IMG/VR virus record: IMGVR_UViG_3300031576_000104
Coordinates: 1 to 44,777 of that record
DNA: 44,777 nt
Source: a virus
Reading direction: 5' to 3' (one strand)
The translations under genes and the position numbers were made by a program. Each line of letters opens with the position of its first letter. Position 1 is the first letter of the stretch. Shown piece after piece: positions 23,161 to 31,928 of the stretch. Below the pieces are notes generated by a model. The model saw only the letters and a program-made list of their open reading frames with translations. It made no database searches and was not told where the DNA came from.

Positions 23161-26100
23161 TGCCGAACGGCGATCAGGCGCCGCTCTCCCGCCAGGACCG
23201 GGTCGCCCGCCACCGGCGGATCGCGGCCGCGCGCGCGATCCTCACCGAGCGCGAGCGCACGCTCACCCAAGCTGGCGGCCGGGAGTTTGAGCGGGCGCGC
23301 GCGGCCTTCGGCGAGCCCCGCGCCCCGTTGCCCGCCCTCCCTGTGCCGACCGAGCGGCTCCAGATCGCCCCTGAAGCGATCGTCCAGCGGCCGAGTGCGC
23401 CGCCCGTGCCTGCGGGACTGCGCGAGCGCCGCTTCGCCGCCGCGCCACGGGAAGCCCCCGAGCTGCTCGGCCCCCCGAGTCCCGAAGAAGAGGCGGCGGC
23501 CCGCGTGCGGGTGGCCGAGATCGCGGAGGCCCGCGCGCGCGAACGGCGGTTCGGGCCGCTCGACCCCGCCTACCGCACCGCGCGTCGGATCGCGGGCGCG
23601 GCACTCGCGCGGGTCCCCGGTGGCGGGCCCGGTGGCCCGGCCGACGTCGGCCGGCGCCTCGTGGCAGGGACCGAGGAGGAAGAGGCTCAAGCGGCCGAGC
23701 TGGCGGCGACGCGCGGGATGGCCGAGAACCTGGCGCGCGGCCTGCCGTCCTTCGTGGCTGAGTTCGAGGCGGCGGCGGCCCTCCCGCTGGTGGGCTCCGT
23801 GATTCGGGCGGGCGGTGGGGCAGGGGTGCCCGCGGCGGTGACGCGCCGCGGTATCGCCGGACTCGCGCGTCCCCGCGCGCTGACGGCCTTGGGCCGCGCC
23901 GCCGTTCGCGAGGCCGGCGTCGAAGCCCGACGGTTCGGCACCTTCGAGGCGACGCGCACGGCCCTGGAGCAGCGGAGCCCCGAGGAGATCGCGCAGGCCG
24001 CGCTGACGGGCGCCGGGTTCGGCGCCCCGTTCGGGGTGATCCCGCCGATCGCGGCGCTCGGCCGCGCGGGCCGCGTCTCGGTTCACCGCGCCGCGCGCCG
24101 GCTTGCCCGGCCGTCGCTCTACCAGCGCACGCGCGAGCTGGGGCCAGCTCCCGTGCCGTTCGGGGAGCCCGAGCGGATTCGGGCGGCCCCCGTCGCGCGG
24201 CCCCCGCGCGAGATCACCCTCGCCCGGCCGACTTTCGAGCGGCGGATGACGGAGGCCGAGCGCGCAGAGTTCGCAGCCGCGGGCGCGGAGCGGCGGCTGC
24301 CGGAGCGGTTGCGCCTGCGACGGGCCGAGCCAGCCGTCGAGCCGTCAGTCGAGGCCGCCGCCCCGCCGGCCGCCGAAGTGCCGCCCGTGCGGCCGCCGCG
24401 GCCGCGGGTCCCGCGCCGCGCGCCCCGCGTCCCGCGCGCGCCGACGGTGCGTCCGCCCGAGGTCGCCGCACAGGCGGCGGCAGGCGCCGAAGCGTTCGCC
24501 CGTGGCGCCCCCCGCCGGGTTCCCGTGGAGTTGGCGGTCCGGCCCGAGCAAGCAGAAGCCTGGTACTCGGGCTGGGATCGAGCGAACCTGGCCGCCCCGG
24601 TGCCGGCCGAAGTGCGGCCGCCCGCGGCCCCACCCGCCGAAGCCCCCCGGCCCGGCGTGATCGAGCGCGTCACCGCACGCGACGGTGAGGAGTTCCGCCT
24701 GGAGTACCGGGGCCCGGAGATCGACCCGACGTCGGGCCGCCAGCTTGCTGGCCCCGGCTACGCCGTGACCTTCGTCGAACGCGGGGGCCAGGAGGGCGGC
24801 CGCCGCGGCATCGCCACTGAGGCCGAAGCGCGGGAGGTGCTCCAGGGCTTCGTCGCGCGGCGCGGTGGGGCTCGACTCCCGGAAGCGGCGGCCGCGCGGC
24901 CCGAGCTGCCGCCGCGGCGTCCAGACACGATGGTCGAGGCTGCGGCGCTCGGCGCCCCTACCGCGGGCCGGATGTCGCGGGCGGCGCGGAAGCGCGCGCA
25001 CGAGCGGTTGCGGGTTGAGCTGTTCGGGCCCGCGGGCCTGCCTGAGCCGACGGTGCCGCAGCCCTCTGAGGCTGTGGTGCTGCGCCGACGCGCGGCGGCG
25101 CTGCGGGAGCTGGCCGAGCGCGGCCAGAAGCCCCGTCTCTACCGCCGCGAGGCCGAGCGGCTCGAAGCCCAGGCCCGCGGTGAGCCGCTGCCGGTCGCAC
25201 GCCGCCGCCCCGCGGCCCCGGCGATTCCCGAAACGGCCGAGGAGCTGCACAACGAGGTCCTGCGGGCCTTCGGCGCCTACCAGCGGGCCCTCGAAACCGA
25301 GGAAGGCGCGAGTCTCCGGGCGACAATCGGAAACGCGCGCAGCTCACTCGCGCGGTTCCGGGAGCGTGGGGTCCCCGCCGATGACGCGGTGTTCCGTGAC
25401 CTGGAGCGGCTGACGGAGCGGGCCGAAACCCGACTTGGCGCGCCGGCTGCCCGTGTGCGCCGGCCGCGGGCGCCGCGGGCCGAGCGTGAAGCCTTGGCCG
25501 CCGCGGCCCAGGGCCGGCCGCCGGCCGCGCCGCCGCCGGTCGAGGCTGTGCCGGGCGCCCCGGCGCGCAATCCCAAGTACCGGAAGTTCGACGACGCCGC
25601 CCTGGAGACTCGCTGGGTCGAGCTGACCGATCGCATGTCCCGGCTCTCGGCCCAGGCGGGCGAGGTCGCGCAGTTCGCCCGCCAGCTCCCGGAGGGCGGG
25701 GTCATCACGGGCCAGGCCGTCAGTGGCCGCGCCGGCCGGGCGATGGGGGCGATCAAGGTCGCGGGCCGGCTGGCCGACGAGATCGACCTGGAGTTTCAGG
25801 CGCGCGGCATCGACTTGAACGCGGTCGTCGAACGCTACATGCGGCAGGGCGGGAGCATCTCCGAGCAGACGTTCGCCTACCAGCCGCGTCTGGTGCGCCA
25901 GCAGCTCGATCTCTTCGCCCGCCGGCCGGGGCTCGGCCGGCCGACGGAGCTGGAGCTGCGCGAGGCCGAAGAAGCCGAGATCGTCCGCCAGATCAAGGGC
26001 GCACCCCGGCCGGCCGTGCGCCGCCCGCGCGCGGCACCACCGGAAGCGGTGACCGGCCGTCTGTGGATCATGCGCGAGAATCGGGCGGGCCAGCGGTGGG

Positions 26101-29100
26101 TGGACATCCGCGACCAGCGGATCGCGCTCGGGACCCCAGAGGCCAGCGGCCAGGTCGCGCGGCTCCTGCAGTTCGCCCGCAACCCCAAGGTTGAGCAGTT
26201 CCACACGATCCTGTTGCGCGAGGGCCGGATCGTCTCGCACCACGCGGAGTCGTCGGGCGAGGTCAATACGTCGATGCTGTCCGATCGGTTCTACAGCAGC
26301 CTGGAGCGCCGCGCGAAGAAGCTCGGCGCCGACACGGTGATCCTCGGGCACAACCACCCGAGCGGGATCGCCCTGCGCTCCGACGACGATATTCGGGTCA
26401 CGCACGCGATCATCCAGCACCTGCGCGCTCGCGCGGTGCGCCGCGGCGAGACGCCACTGCGCGTCGATCGGCACATCATCATCGACGACCGGGAGTTTTC
26501 GCAACTCGTGCCCGTCGAGCGGTTCGAGGACCTGCCGGAGGCGCAACGGATCGGGCCGGGCCTCAAGCCCCAGTACGGGGGCCGGGTGCCGATCGAGGCG
26601 CAGTTTATGATCCGCACCGACCGCCTCCCGATGCCCGAGGTGCCCGAGTCGGTCTTGAACCTCGTGCGGCCGGACCTGCCGGTGATCGCGACGCCGGATG
26701 TGGCGGCCACCCTCCTGCGGCGCGCGGTCAGCGAGCAGGGCTCGCCGATCCAGGTAATGTACCTGGACAGCTCGGCCCGGCCGCTCGGGCTGGAGCCGCA
26801 CCACGCGAGCGCGTTCGAGACGATGCCCACGTGGGTCCGGGAGCGGACCCGCGGGCTCGGTGCTCGCTTCGTGATAATCGGCACCAACGACCGCGAGCTG
26901 TACGAGTCGATGGTCGAGATGCTTCGCAAGGCCCACGCCCCCTATATCGGCCGGCGCCCGTTGCCTGTCTGGGACGTGATCTACACGCCGGCCGGCGAGC
27001 AGGGCAGCGCCTTGAACCGCGGGCTGATCGAGGACCTGCGGGTGGTCGAGGAGCGGATGGCCGCCAAGGGCTTCGGGGTCGAGCCGGGCCGGATGGTGTT
27101 TGAGCGGCCGGTCCCGCCCTACGAGAAGGCCGTGCGCCAGCGGATCGGCCGCGCCGAAGAGGTAGCCCCTGAGCGCCTGAGCTTCCGGGCGCGCCGCGCG
27201 GTCGCCGATCTCTACCGCCGCGTCGTGCGCCGCACCTACCCGATCGAACGCGCGGCGGCGCAGCTCCGGGGCGAGGGGGCCAAGCTCTCCTTCGACGACG
27301 CGGGCAACGTCGCCGTGATGGCGTCGGGCTCCCCCGTGCGGGCCGAAGAGTTCCTCGAAGGCTCGCCGTTTCGGTGGACGCCCGAGGGCGAGATCACACG
27401 CACCGGGACGCCGGGCTACACGGCGATCGTCCAGGGGTCGCGCGACGTCGAGGCTCTGGACGCCTACGAGATTGCCCAGGCCGCGATCGAGCAGGCGGCG
27501 AAGCGCCCAAAGCTGGCGACCGGCGTGCCGCTGGAAGCCGCGCATCAGGTCGTTGCCAACGCGCCGCCTGAGATTCGCCGCGCCCACGAGCAGTCGGTCG
27601 CCTTCCGTCGGGACGTCGCCCGCTACTGGGCGGATGCTGGAGGCGTGGCCCCTGAGACGCTCCGCGCCTGGCAGGAGTTGCACGAGCACTACGTGCCGCT
27701 GCAGCGCATCTTCGGCGAGGGCGAGGCGGGGACAGGTACCGGCCGGCCGGGCCGGGTGCCGCAGCAGATCAAGCGCCGCGTCGGCTCCGAGCGCCGGATC
27801 ATCTCGCCCGTCGAAAGCACGATCGACCAGACTCGGCGGCTGATCCGCGCGGCCGACCTGAACCGTGTCGCCCTGCGGCTGATCGAGGCCGCCGAACGGG
27901 AGCCCGAGGCCGCCGTCGGCCTGGTCGAGCGCGTGGCGCGGCCGGCAGGCGCGCTCCGGGAGGTCGAGCAGCTCGTGGCCGCGGCGGCCGCGCGCGGCGT
28001 GACGTTGAAGCCCGAAGTTGCGCGCGACATCGTGGCCGCCATGAGCGAGCGCGGGCTGGGGATCACCGACGACGTGATCTCCGTCTGGCGGAACGGGAAG
28101 CGCGAGCACTGGCTCCTCGCGCCCGAGCTGGGCACGGCGCTCCGCTCGATGGCCCCCCAGCAGGCTAACCTCTGGGTCTCGCTCCTCTCGCTGCCGGCGC
28201 GCGGGCTCCGCACCGGCATCACGGCGGCACCGCGGTTCCCGATCTGGAACCTGATCCGAGACTCGTTCGACGCCACACTCCAGAGCCAGTACGGGTTCCG
28301 ACTCGGGATCGACAGCTTCCGGGGCTTCATGGAGTCGCTCAGGAAGGGGACCCGCTACCGCGAGTTCCGGGCGTCGGGCGCGGGCTTCGGCGGCGAGTTC
28401 TTCTCCGCCGCCGGCCGCGGCCAGGCCGAGGCCCTACGGCGCGTGACGGGCCGCGGCGCCGGGGTCTTGATGCATCCCCTGCAGGCGCTCAAGGCGTTCG
28501 GCCGGCCGTTCGAGGAAGCGGCGCGCGTGGGCGAGTTCATGCGCGCGCGCGAGAAGGGCGCGACCGTGTTCGAGGCGGGGCTCGCGGCGAAGCAGGTGAC
28601 GACCGACTTCCAGCAGGTCGGCGCTAACATGCAGGCGTTCAGCCAGATGACCGCCTTCTTGAACCCCGCGATCCAGTCGCTCGATCGCATGGTGCGAGTC
28701 ACGAAGGCCCACCCCGCGCGGGTGCTCGCGCTGGGCTTCAGCTCGATCTCGCTGCCGACGGCGATCCTCTGGGCCGCGAACCGTGGGGACGAGGAGATCG
28801 CCGAGCTGCGGAAGGGACCGGGCGGGCTGCTCTTCTGGTACGCCCGGCTGCCGAACGGCCAGCTTGTCCGCATCCCCAAGCCGTTTCTGTGGGGCCAGAT
28901 TTTCGGGACCGGCATGGAGGCCGCGCTCGACAGGGTGTTCGATCGTGACGCTGAGGCGGGTAATCGCTTCGCGACGGGCTTGCGCGAGCAGGCGTCCTCG
29001 AACGTCTTGCCGACGCTGCTCCAGACCTACGTCGGGCTCCAGACGAATCGGCATCCGATGTTCGGCACGCCGATCGTGCCCGAGGCGCTACGCGGGGTCG

Positions 29101-29723
29101 AGCCCGGCCTCCAAGCCGCGCCAGGGACGGGCGAGACGGCGCGCGCGATCGGGGCGGCGCTGGGCTTCAGCCCCGCGCGGCTGGAGTTCATCTTCAGCCA
29201 GGTCACGGGCACGCTCGGCCGCGATGCGCTCAAGGGCGTGGACGCGATCGTGCGGGAGGTCCAGGGTGAGGGTCCGGTCCCGCCCGCGCGGGGGCCGGTC
29301 GGGATTCCAGTCGTGGGCTCCTTCCTCGCGCAGTACCCGAGTGCCGGCGCCGCGTCGCTCCGCACGTTCTACGATCGGGCGGGGAAGGCCGAGGAGCTGG
29401 TGCAGACGCTGCGGCTGCGGCAGAACCGGGACCCCGCGTCAGTCGGCCCCTGGCTCCAGGGGCGCCAGGACGAGCTGGCGGTGGCGGGCCTCTACCGGAC
29501 GAGCCGCGAGCATCTGGGCGCGCTGCAGCGTCAGGTGGAGGTCGTGCGCCAGAGCCGCGGCCTCTCCGCCGACGAGAAGCGCCAGCGGATCGACGTCATC
29601 CTGCGGCGGCAGATCGCCGTCGCGCGCCAGATCAACCAAGCGGCGGACGAGATGCGCCGACGGCAGGGTGTGGTGCGTCGCGTCCGAGCTGCTCAACGGA
29701 CACGCACCGCGCCGCGAGAGTAG
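23160..29723 (+). CDS. Giant polyvalent ejected protein with two JAMM/RadC-like domains (2187 aa)
   Basis: Probably packaged and ejected with the DNA. Residues 1-900 are Ala/Arg/Pro-rich with long disordered parts. About 967-1115 is a RadC/JAB-like domain with an intact JAMM metal site: GHNHPSG at 1063-1069, then S1074 and D1077 (H-x-H-x7-S-x2-D). About 1165-1285 is a second, decayed copy with GTNDREL where the histidine motif should be. About 1375-1960 looks like the LPD38-type domain of phage polyvalent proteins (YVPLQR, then ITAAPRFPIWNLIRDSFDA). The C-terminus is charged helix. Confidence 0.75.
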   Translation: MPNGDQAPLSRQDRVARHRRIAAARAILTERERTLTQAGGREFERARAAFGEPRAPLPALPVPTERLQIAPEAIVQRPSAPPVPAGLRERRFAAAPREAPELLGPPSPEEEAAARVRVAEIAEARARERRFGPLDPAYRTARRIAGAALARVPGGGPGGPADVGRRLVAGTEEEEAQAAELAATRGMAENLARGLPSFVAEFEAAAALPLVGSVIRAGGGAGVPAAVTRRGIAGLARPRALTALGRAAVREAGVEARRFGTFEATRTALEQRSPEEIAQAALTGAGFGAPFGVIPPIAALGRAGRVSVHRAARRLARPSLYQRTRELGPAPVPFGEPERIRAAPVARPPREITLARPTFERRMTEAERAEFAAAGAERRLPERLRLRRAEPAVEPSVEAAAPPAAEVPPVRPPRPRVPRRAPRVPRAPTVRPPEVAAQAAAGAEAFARGAPRRVPVELAVRPEQAEAWYSGWDRANLAAPVPAEVRPPAAPPAEAPRPGVIERVTARDGEEFRLEYRGPEIDPTSGRQLAGPGYAVTFVERGGQEGGRRGIATEAEAREVLQGFVARRGGARLPEAAAARPELPPRRPDTMVEAAALGAPTAGRMSRAARKRAHERLRVELFGPAGLPEPTVPQPSEAVVLRRRAAALRELAERGQKPRLYRREAERLEAQARGEPLPVARRRPAAPAIPETAEELHNEVLRAFGAYQRALETEEGASLRATIGNARSSLARFRERGVPADDAVFRDLERLTERAETRLGAPAARVRRPRAPRAEREALAAAAQGRPPAAPPPVEAVPGAPARNPKYRKFDDAALETRWVELTDRMSRLSAQAGEVAQFARQLPEGGVITGQAVSGRAGRAMGAIKVAGRLADEIDLEFQARGIDLNAVVERYMRQGGSISEQTFAYQPRLVRQQLDLFARRPGLGRPTELELREAEEAEIVRQIKGAPRPAVRRPRAAPPEAVTGRLWIMRENRAGQRWVDIRDQRIALGTPEASGQVARLLQFARNPKVEQFHTILLREGRIVSHHAESSGEVNTSMLSDRFYSSLERRAKKLGADTVILGHNHPSGIALRSDDDIRVTHAIIQHLRARAVRRGETPLRVDRHIIIDDREFSQLVPVERFEDLPEAQRIGPGLKPQYGGRVPIEAQFMIRTDRLPMPEVPESVLNLVRPDLPVIATPDVAATLLRRAVSEQGSPIQVMYLDSSARPLGLEPHHASAFETMPTWVRERTRGLGARFVIIGTNDRELYESMVEMLRKAHAPYIGRRPLPVWDVIYTPAGEQGSALNRGLIEDLRVVEERMAAKGFGVEPGRMVFERPVPPYEKAVRQRIGRAEEVAPERLSFRARRAVADLYRRVVRRTYPIERAAAQLRGEGAKLSFDDAGNVAVMASGSPVRAEEFLEGSPFRWTPEGEITRTGTPGYTAIVQGSRDVEALDAYEIAQAAIEQAAKRPKLATGVPLEAAHQVVANAPPEIRRAHEQSVAFRRDVARYWADAGGVAPETLRAWQELHEHYVPLQRIFGEGEAGTGTGRPGRVPQQIKRRVGSERRIISPVESTIDQTRRLIRAADLNRVALRLIEAAEREPEAAVGLVERVARPAGALREVEQLVAAAAARGVTLKPEVARDIVAAMSERGLGITDDVISVWRNGKREHWLLAPELGTALRSMAPQQANLWVSLLSLPARGLRTGITAAPRFPIWNLIRDSFDATLQSQYGFRLGIDSFRGFMESLRKGTRYREFRASGAGFGGEFFSAAGRGQAEALRRVTGRGAGVLMHPLQALKAFGRPFEEAARVGEFMRAREKGATVFEAGLAAKQVTTDFQQVGANMQAFSQMTAFLNPAIQSLDRMVRVTKAHPARVLALGFSSISLPTAILWAANRGDEEIAELRKGPGGLLFWYARLPNGQLVRIPKPFLWGQIFGTGMEAALDRVFDRDAEAGNRFATGLREQASSNVLPTLLQTYVGLQTNRHPMFGTPIVPEALRGVEPGLQAAPGTGETARAIGAALGFSPARLEFIFSQVTGTLGRDALKGVDAIVREVQGEGPVPPARGPVGIPVVGSFLAQYPSAGAASLRTFYDRAGKAEELVQTLRLRQNRDPASVGPWLQGRQDELAVAGLYRTSREHLGALQRQVEVVRQSRGLSADEKRQRIDVILRRQIAVARQINQAADEMRRRQGVVRRVRAAQRTRTAPRE

Positions 29724-29785
29724 TCCTGCTCGCGGCCAGTGCGCTTGTCCTCACCCCGGCCCCCGCCGGGTCAGGAGCTGTGCTC

Positions 29786-30235
29786 ATGCCCGTCACGACG
29801 CCGCAGACCCCGCGCGAGATCGGCCTCCTGGTCCTGGAGCGCCAACTCGGGAAGGCCTACCTCTGGAAGGGCGACGACCCGATCACGGGCTTCGACTGCT
29901 CGGGGCTGATGATCGAGGCGCTGAAGAGCGCCGGCCGCCTGCCGAAGTCGGGCGACTGGTCGGCCGCCGTGCTGGCCACGATGTTCCCGTCCATCACGGG
30001 GAGTCCCAAGCCCGGCGACCTGCTCTTCTGGAACCGCACGAAACCCGACGGCACGGTCTACGTCGGGCACGTCGAGATGGTCGTGGCGGTGATCGGTGGG
30101 ACGGTGTTCACGATCGGCGCATCCGGTGGGGGGTCGGCGACGACGACGATCGAGGCCGCGATCCGCGAGAACGCTTTCGTGAAGCTGCGGCCGGCGACGC
30201 CGGGCTGGGTGAAGGTCGTCGACCCCTTCGCGTGA
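29786..30235 (+). CDS. NlpC/P60 peptidoglycan hydrolase (149 aa), probable endolysin
   Basis: A cysteine peptidase of the NlpC/P60 family that would cut peptide cross-links of the cell wall. The catalytic Cys is in FDCSGLM (C38) and His in YVGHVEMV (H95), with the family's GDLLFWN between. It is a single compact domain with no binding domain. ATG 29786 has AGGAG eight bases upstream. It is the last gene of the late module. It may be the endolysin or a virion-associated lysin. Its 3' end overlaps a convergent gene by 128 bases. Confidence 0.85.
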   Translation: MPVTTPQTPREIGLLVLERQLGKAYLWKGDDPITGFDCSGLMIEALKSAGRLPKSGDWSAAVLATMFPSITGSPKPGDLLFWNRTKPDGTVYVGHVEMVVAVIGGTVFTIGASGGGSATTTIEAAIRENAFVKLRPATPGWVKVVDPFA

Positions 30236-30521
30236 GGCGCGCGAGCTGCTCAGGCGTTAACTCAGCCCACTTCGCGAAGGCCGCCGGTCCGCGCCGGGCG
30301 GCCTTCTGCACGCCGAACATGTGCGCCAGCTCGATGTAGCGGCCGGGATGATCCTTCGGGATCGGCCCGCTCTCGCCGAAGAGGTCACGCATCATCCGCC
30401 GAGTCTTGTCGTCGTCTATGCGCCGCTCCGGCTCTCGCATCTGCCAGGCGATCGCCTGGAGTAAGTCGCGAATGTCGGCGAGCACCACCGCGAGGAAGTC
30501 GCGAAACTCACGCTCGGTCAC
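30108..30521 (-). CDS. Hypothetical protein carrying a capsid-like peptide (137 aa)
   Basis: Residues 1-50 are acidic/helical (FRDFLAVVLADIRDLLQAIA). Residues 60-70 are GRYIELAHMFG, matching the major capsid protein GRYVELAHMFG (residues 47-57) in 10 of 11 positions and 29 of 33 bases. The last 40 residues are Arg/Ser/Pro low complexity and overlap the NlpC gene antisense, so the true end could be different. The start is GTG 30521, overlapping the upstream stop (GTGA). It is the last gene of the long minus-strand operon. Function unknown. Confidence 0.55.
   Translation of the reverse strand: MTEREFRDFLAVVLADIRDLLQAIAWQMREPERRIDDDKTRRMMRDLFGESGPIPKDHPGRYIELAHMFGVQKAARRGPAAFAKWAELTPEQLARLTRRGRRPSPSPASPAAASRKRSRGSRPRSSSSPTPHRMRRS
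30276..30306 (+). terminator. Hairpin at convergent gene ends
   Basis: GAAGGCCGCC (30276-30285) and GGCGGCCTTC (30297-30306) form a perfect 10-bp stem with an 11-base loop. It lies 40 bases after the NlpC stop, inside the convergent minus-strand gene. No U-run follows, so it may work as a Rho-helped or bidirectional terminator, or only protect RNA 3' ends. Confidence 0.45.
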
Positions 30522-30787
30522 AATCGCCACCCCTTCACCAAGAGCACTTCCCAGCGGCGCAGGATCTCTTTCATGCGGGTCGGGGGCGTGAGGTCGGAGA
30601 GATCGGCGGCGTCGAGGAGCTTGAGATCGGCGACGCAATGGTCACACCACGCCAACCCACAGCGGCAGCGGGCGAGGCCGCCGTAAAGGGCTGTGGCCAA
30701 CACCGTCCGCAACTCCTCGGCCGTCAACGGTGAGTCTAGTGAGCGCCCGGTCACAGCGGATCGCGGCCGCGGCTTCGGGCGCTTCAC
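30518..30787 (-). CDS. Small Cys-rich protein (89 aa)
   Basis: The cluster CRCGLAWCDHC (about residues 41-51), with paired cysteines and a His, suggests a zinc-binding knuckle. Flanking regions are helical and the N-terminus is basic. It starts at ATG 30787, overlapping the upstream stop (ATGA). Probably nucleic-acid or protein binding; no family recognised. Confidence 0.65.
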   Translation of the reverse strand: MKRPKPRPRSAVTGRSLDSPLTAEELRTVLATALYGGLARCRCGLAWCDHCVADLKLLDAADLSDLTPPTRMKEILRRWEVLLVKGWRL

Positions 30788-31047
30788 CTGAGTAGGCCCG
30801 CGGCGTCGAGGCGGGCCTCAATCCGGCGCCCCATCGCCAGTGCGCCGCGCCCGTCGTCCAGCAGCCACGAGTCCGAATCGACGAGCGCCGCGGCGACGAT
30901 CAGATGTGGCTCGTTACGACTCGGCACTGTCCGCATCGTGTACTCGACGGCCAACGTATCGACCGCCTCACAGAAGTCGTGCCAGCCACGTCGGCTACAC
31001 TTCTTGGTCGGGCGGTGCCGATACTCGTCGCGCAGGAGCCGCTTCAC
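30784..31047 (-). CDS. Hypothetical protein (87 aa)
   Basis: The basic N-terminus (KRLLRDEYRHRPTKKCSRRG) is followed by a mixed alpha/beta part (VAAALVDSDSWLLDDGRGAL). There is no membrane segment or metal motif. Both ends overlap neighbours by four bases (ATGA), so it is firmly in the operon. Function unknown. Confidence 0.6.
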   Translation of the reverse strand: MKRLLRDEYRHRPTKKCSRRGWHDFCEAVDTLAVEYTMRTVPSRNEPHLIVAAALVDSDSWLLDDGRGALAMGRRIEARLDAAGLLR

Positions 31048-31928
31048 TTGAGCACCAGGATGCCGACCAACCCGGTTACGAGGACGACACTAGCCATCAC
31101 CTTTTCCAGCGGTCGCCAGCAGCCGATCCCTGCGATCCCACAGTGCTCGACCGGCCGCGCGCGAATCGCGGCTGTCAACGTATCGACGCGCGGGGCCGCG
31201 AGCGAGTCGGCGCGGCGCGTGGCCTGGGCGAGGGCGACGTGGAGCGACAGGATCGCCATCGAGTCCGCGGTGGCCTGGACGGCGCAGCCCGTGAAGCACT
31301 CGTCGAGCAGTGCCACGGCGCGCGGGGGAAGCGTCGTGTCGACCCGGACGCGCGCCTGCAACGCCCGGAGGCTGGCGCCGGCCGCCCGCGCTCGTCCCTG
31401 TGCGGCCACTGCGGAATCCTCCGCGACCCGCTGCGCCGCCCGCGACTCGGCGAGCTGAACCTGGAACACGGAGTCACGGGCGATAAGCGAATCGAGGCGT
31501 GCGGTCCAGGCTGCTGTCGCTTTGCGGAACCGCGCGCCGCTCGTGACGGTGTTCATCACAGCGAACCCGACGACCAAACCGAGCGCGATCATCAGGCCGG
31601 TCGAGGCGCGCCCAGCCAGGGCGGGCAGCACAACCCTGGGAATCTCCTGGAGCCGGTTCGGCCCGGAGACCGACGTCGTCTTGATCCGCAGTTGTACGCG
31701 CGGGCATGTGCAGCGCGCCTCGTCAAACGTCTCGCCGAAGGACTCGCAGTCGGATGCGTGGGCGATCACAGCCTTCGGCCGGCGGCCGAGCGCCCGCTCC
31801 AGCGCATCGAGCAGCGTGTGGCGATCGGCCGGGCCGCGGACGTAGTGCTCGATCACGACCGACTCGCCCCGCTTCAGGGCCGCGAGGATCGCCGGCAGGT
31901 CGGGGAGTTCAGGAAACCGCATCGTCAT
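31044..31928 (-). CDS. Two-span membrane protein with coiled coil (294 aa)
   Basis: It has an N-terminal soluble region (1-100, with a CTC Cys pair at 73-75), a membrane helix at about 110-128 (GLMIALGLVVGFAVM), a long heptad-rich segment (135-250), a Cys pair HCGIAGIGC (262-270) and a C-terminal membrane helix (277-293). GGAGG lies five bases before ATG 31928. It could be a spanin-like, superinfection-exclusion or envelope protein; its place in the early-type strand argues against a simple lysis role. Confidence 0.6.
   Translation of the reverse strand: MTMRFPELPDLPAILAALKRGESVVIEHYVRGPADRHTLLDALERALGRRPKAVIAHASDCESFGETFDEARCTCPRVQLRIKTTSVSGPNRLQEIPRVVLPALAGRASTGLMIALGLVVGFAVMNTVTSGARFRKATAAWTARLDSLIARDSVFQVQLAESRAAQRVAEDSAVAAQGRARAAGASLRALQARVRVDTTLPPRAVALLDECFTGCAVQATADSMAILSLHVALAQATRRADSLAAPRVDTLTAAIRARPVEHCGIAGIGCWRPLEKVMASVVLVTGLVGILVLK

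Noticed and set aside
25344-28109. 921-codon open frame on the minus strand
   Set aside because: Antisense shadow of the polyvalent protein gene. In very GC-rich DNA the opposite frames lack stop codons; no ribosome binding site, and the Arg/His/Leu/Val-rich composition is typical of shadow frames.
29720-29785. Signal-peptide-like reading VVLLAASALVLTPAPAGSGA in frame before the NlpC gene
   Set aside because: It looks like a secretion signal but has no ATG, GTG or TTG start in frame. AGGAG is well placed for ATG 29786. A frameshift from the polyvalent protein is conceivable but unsupported.
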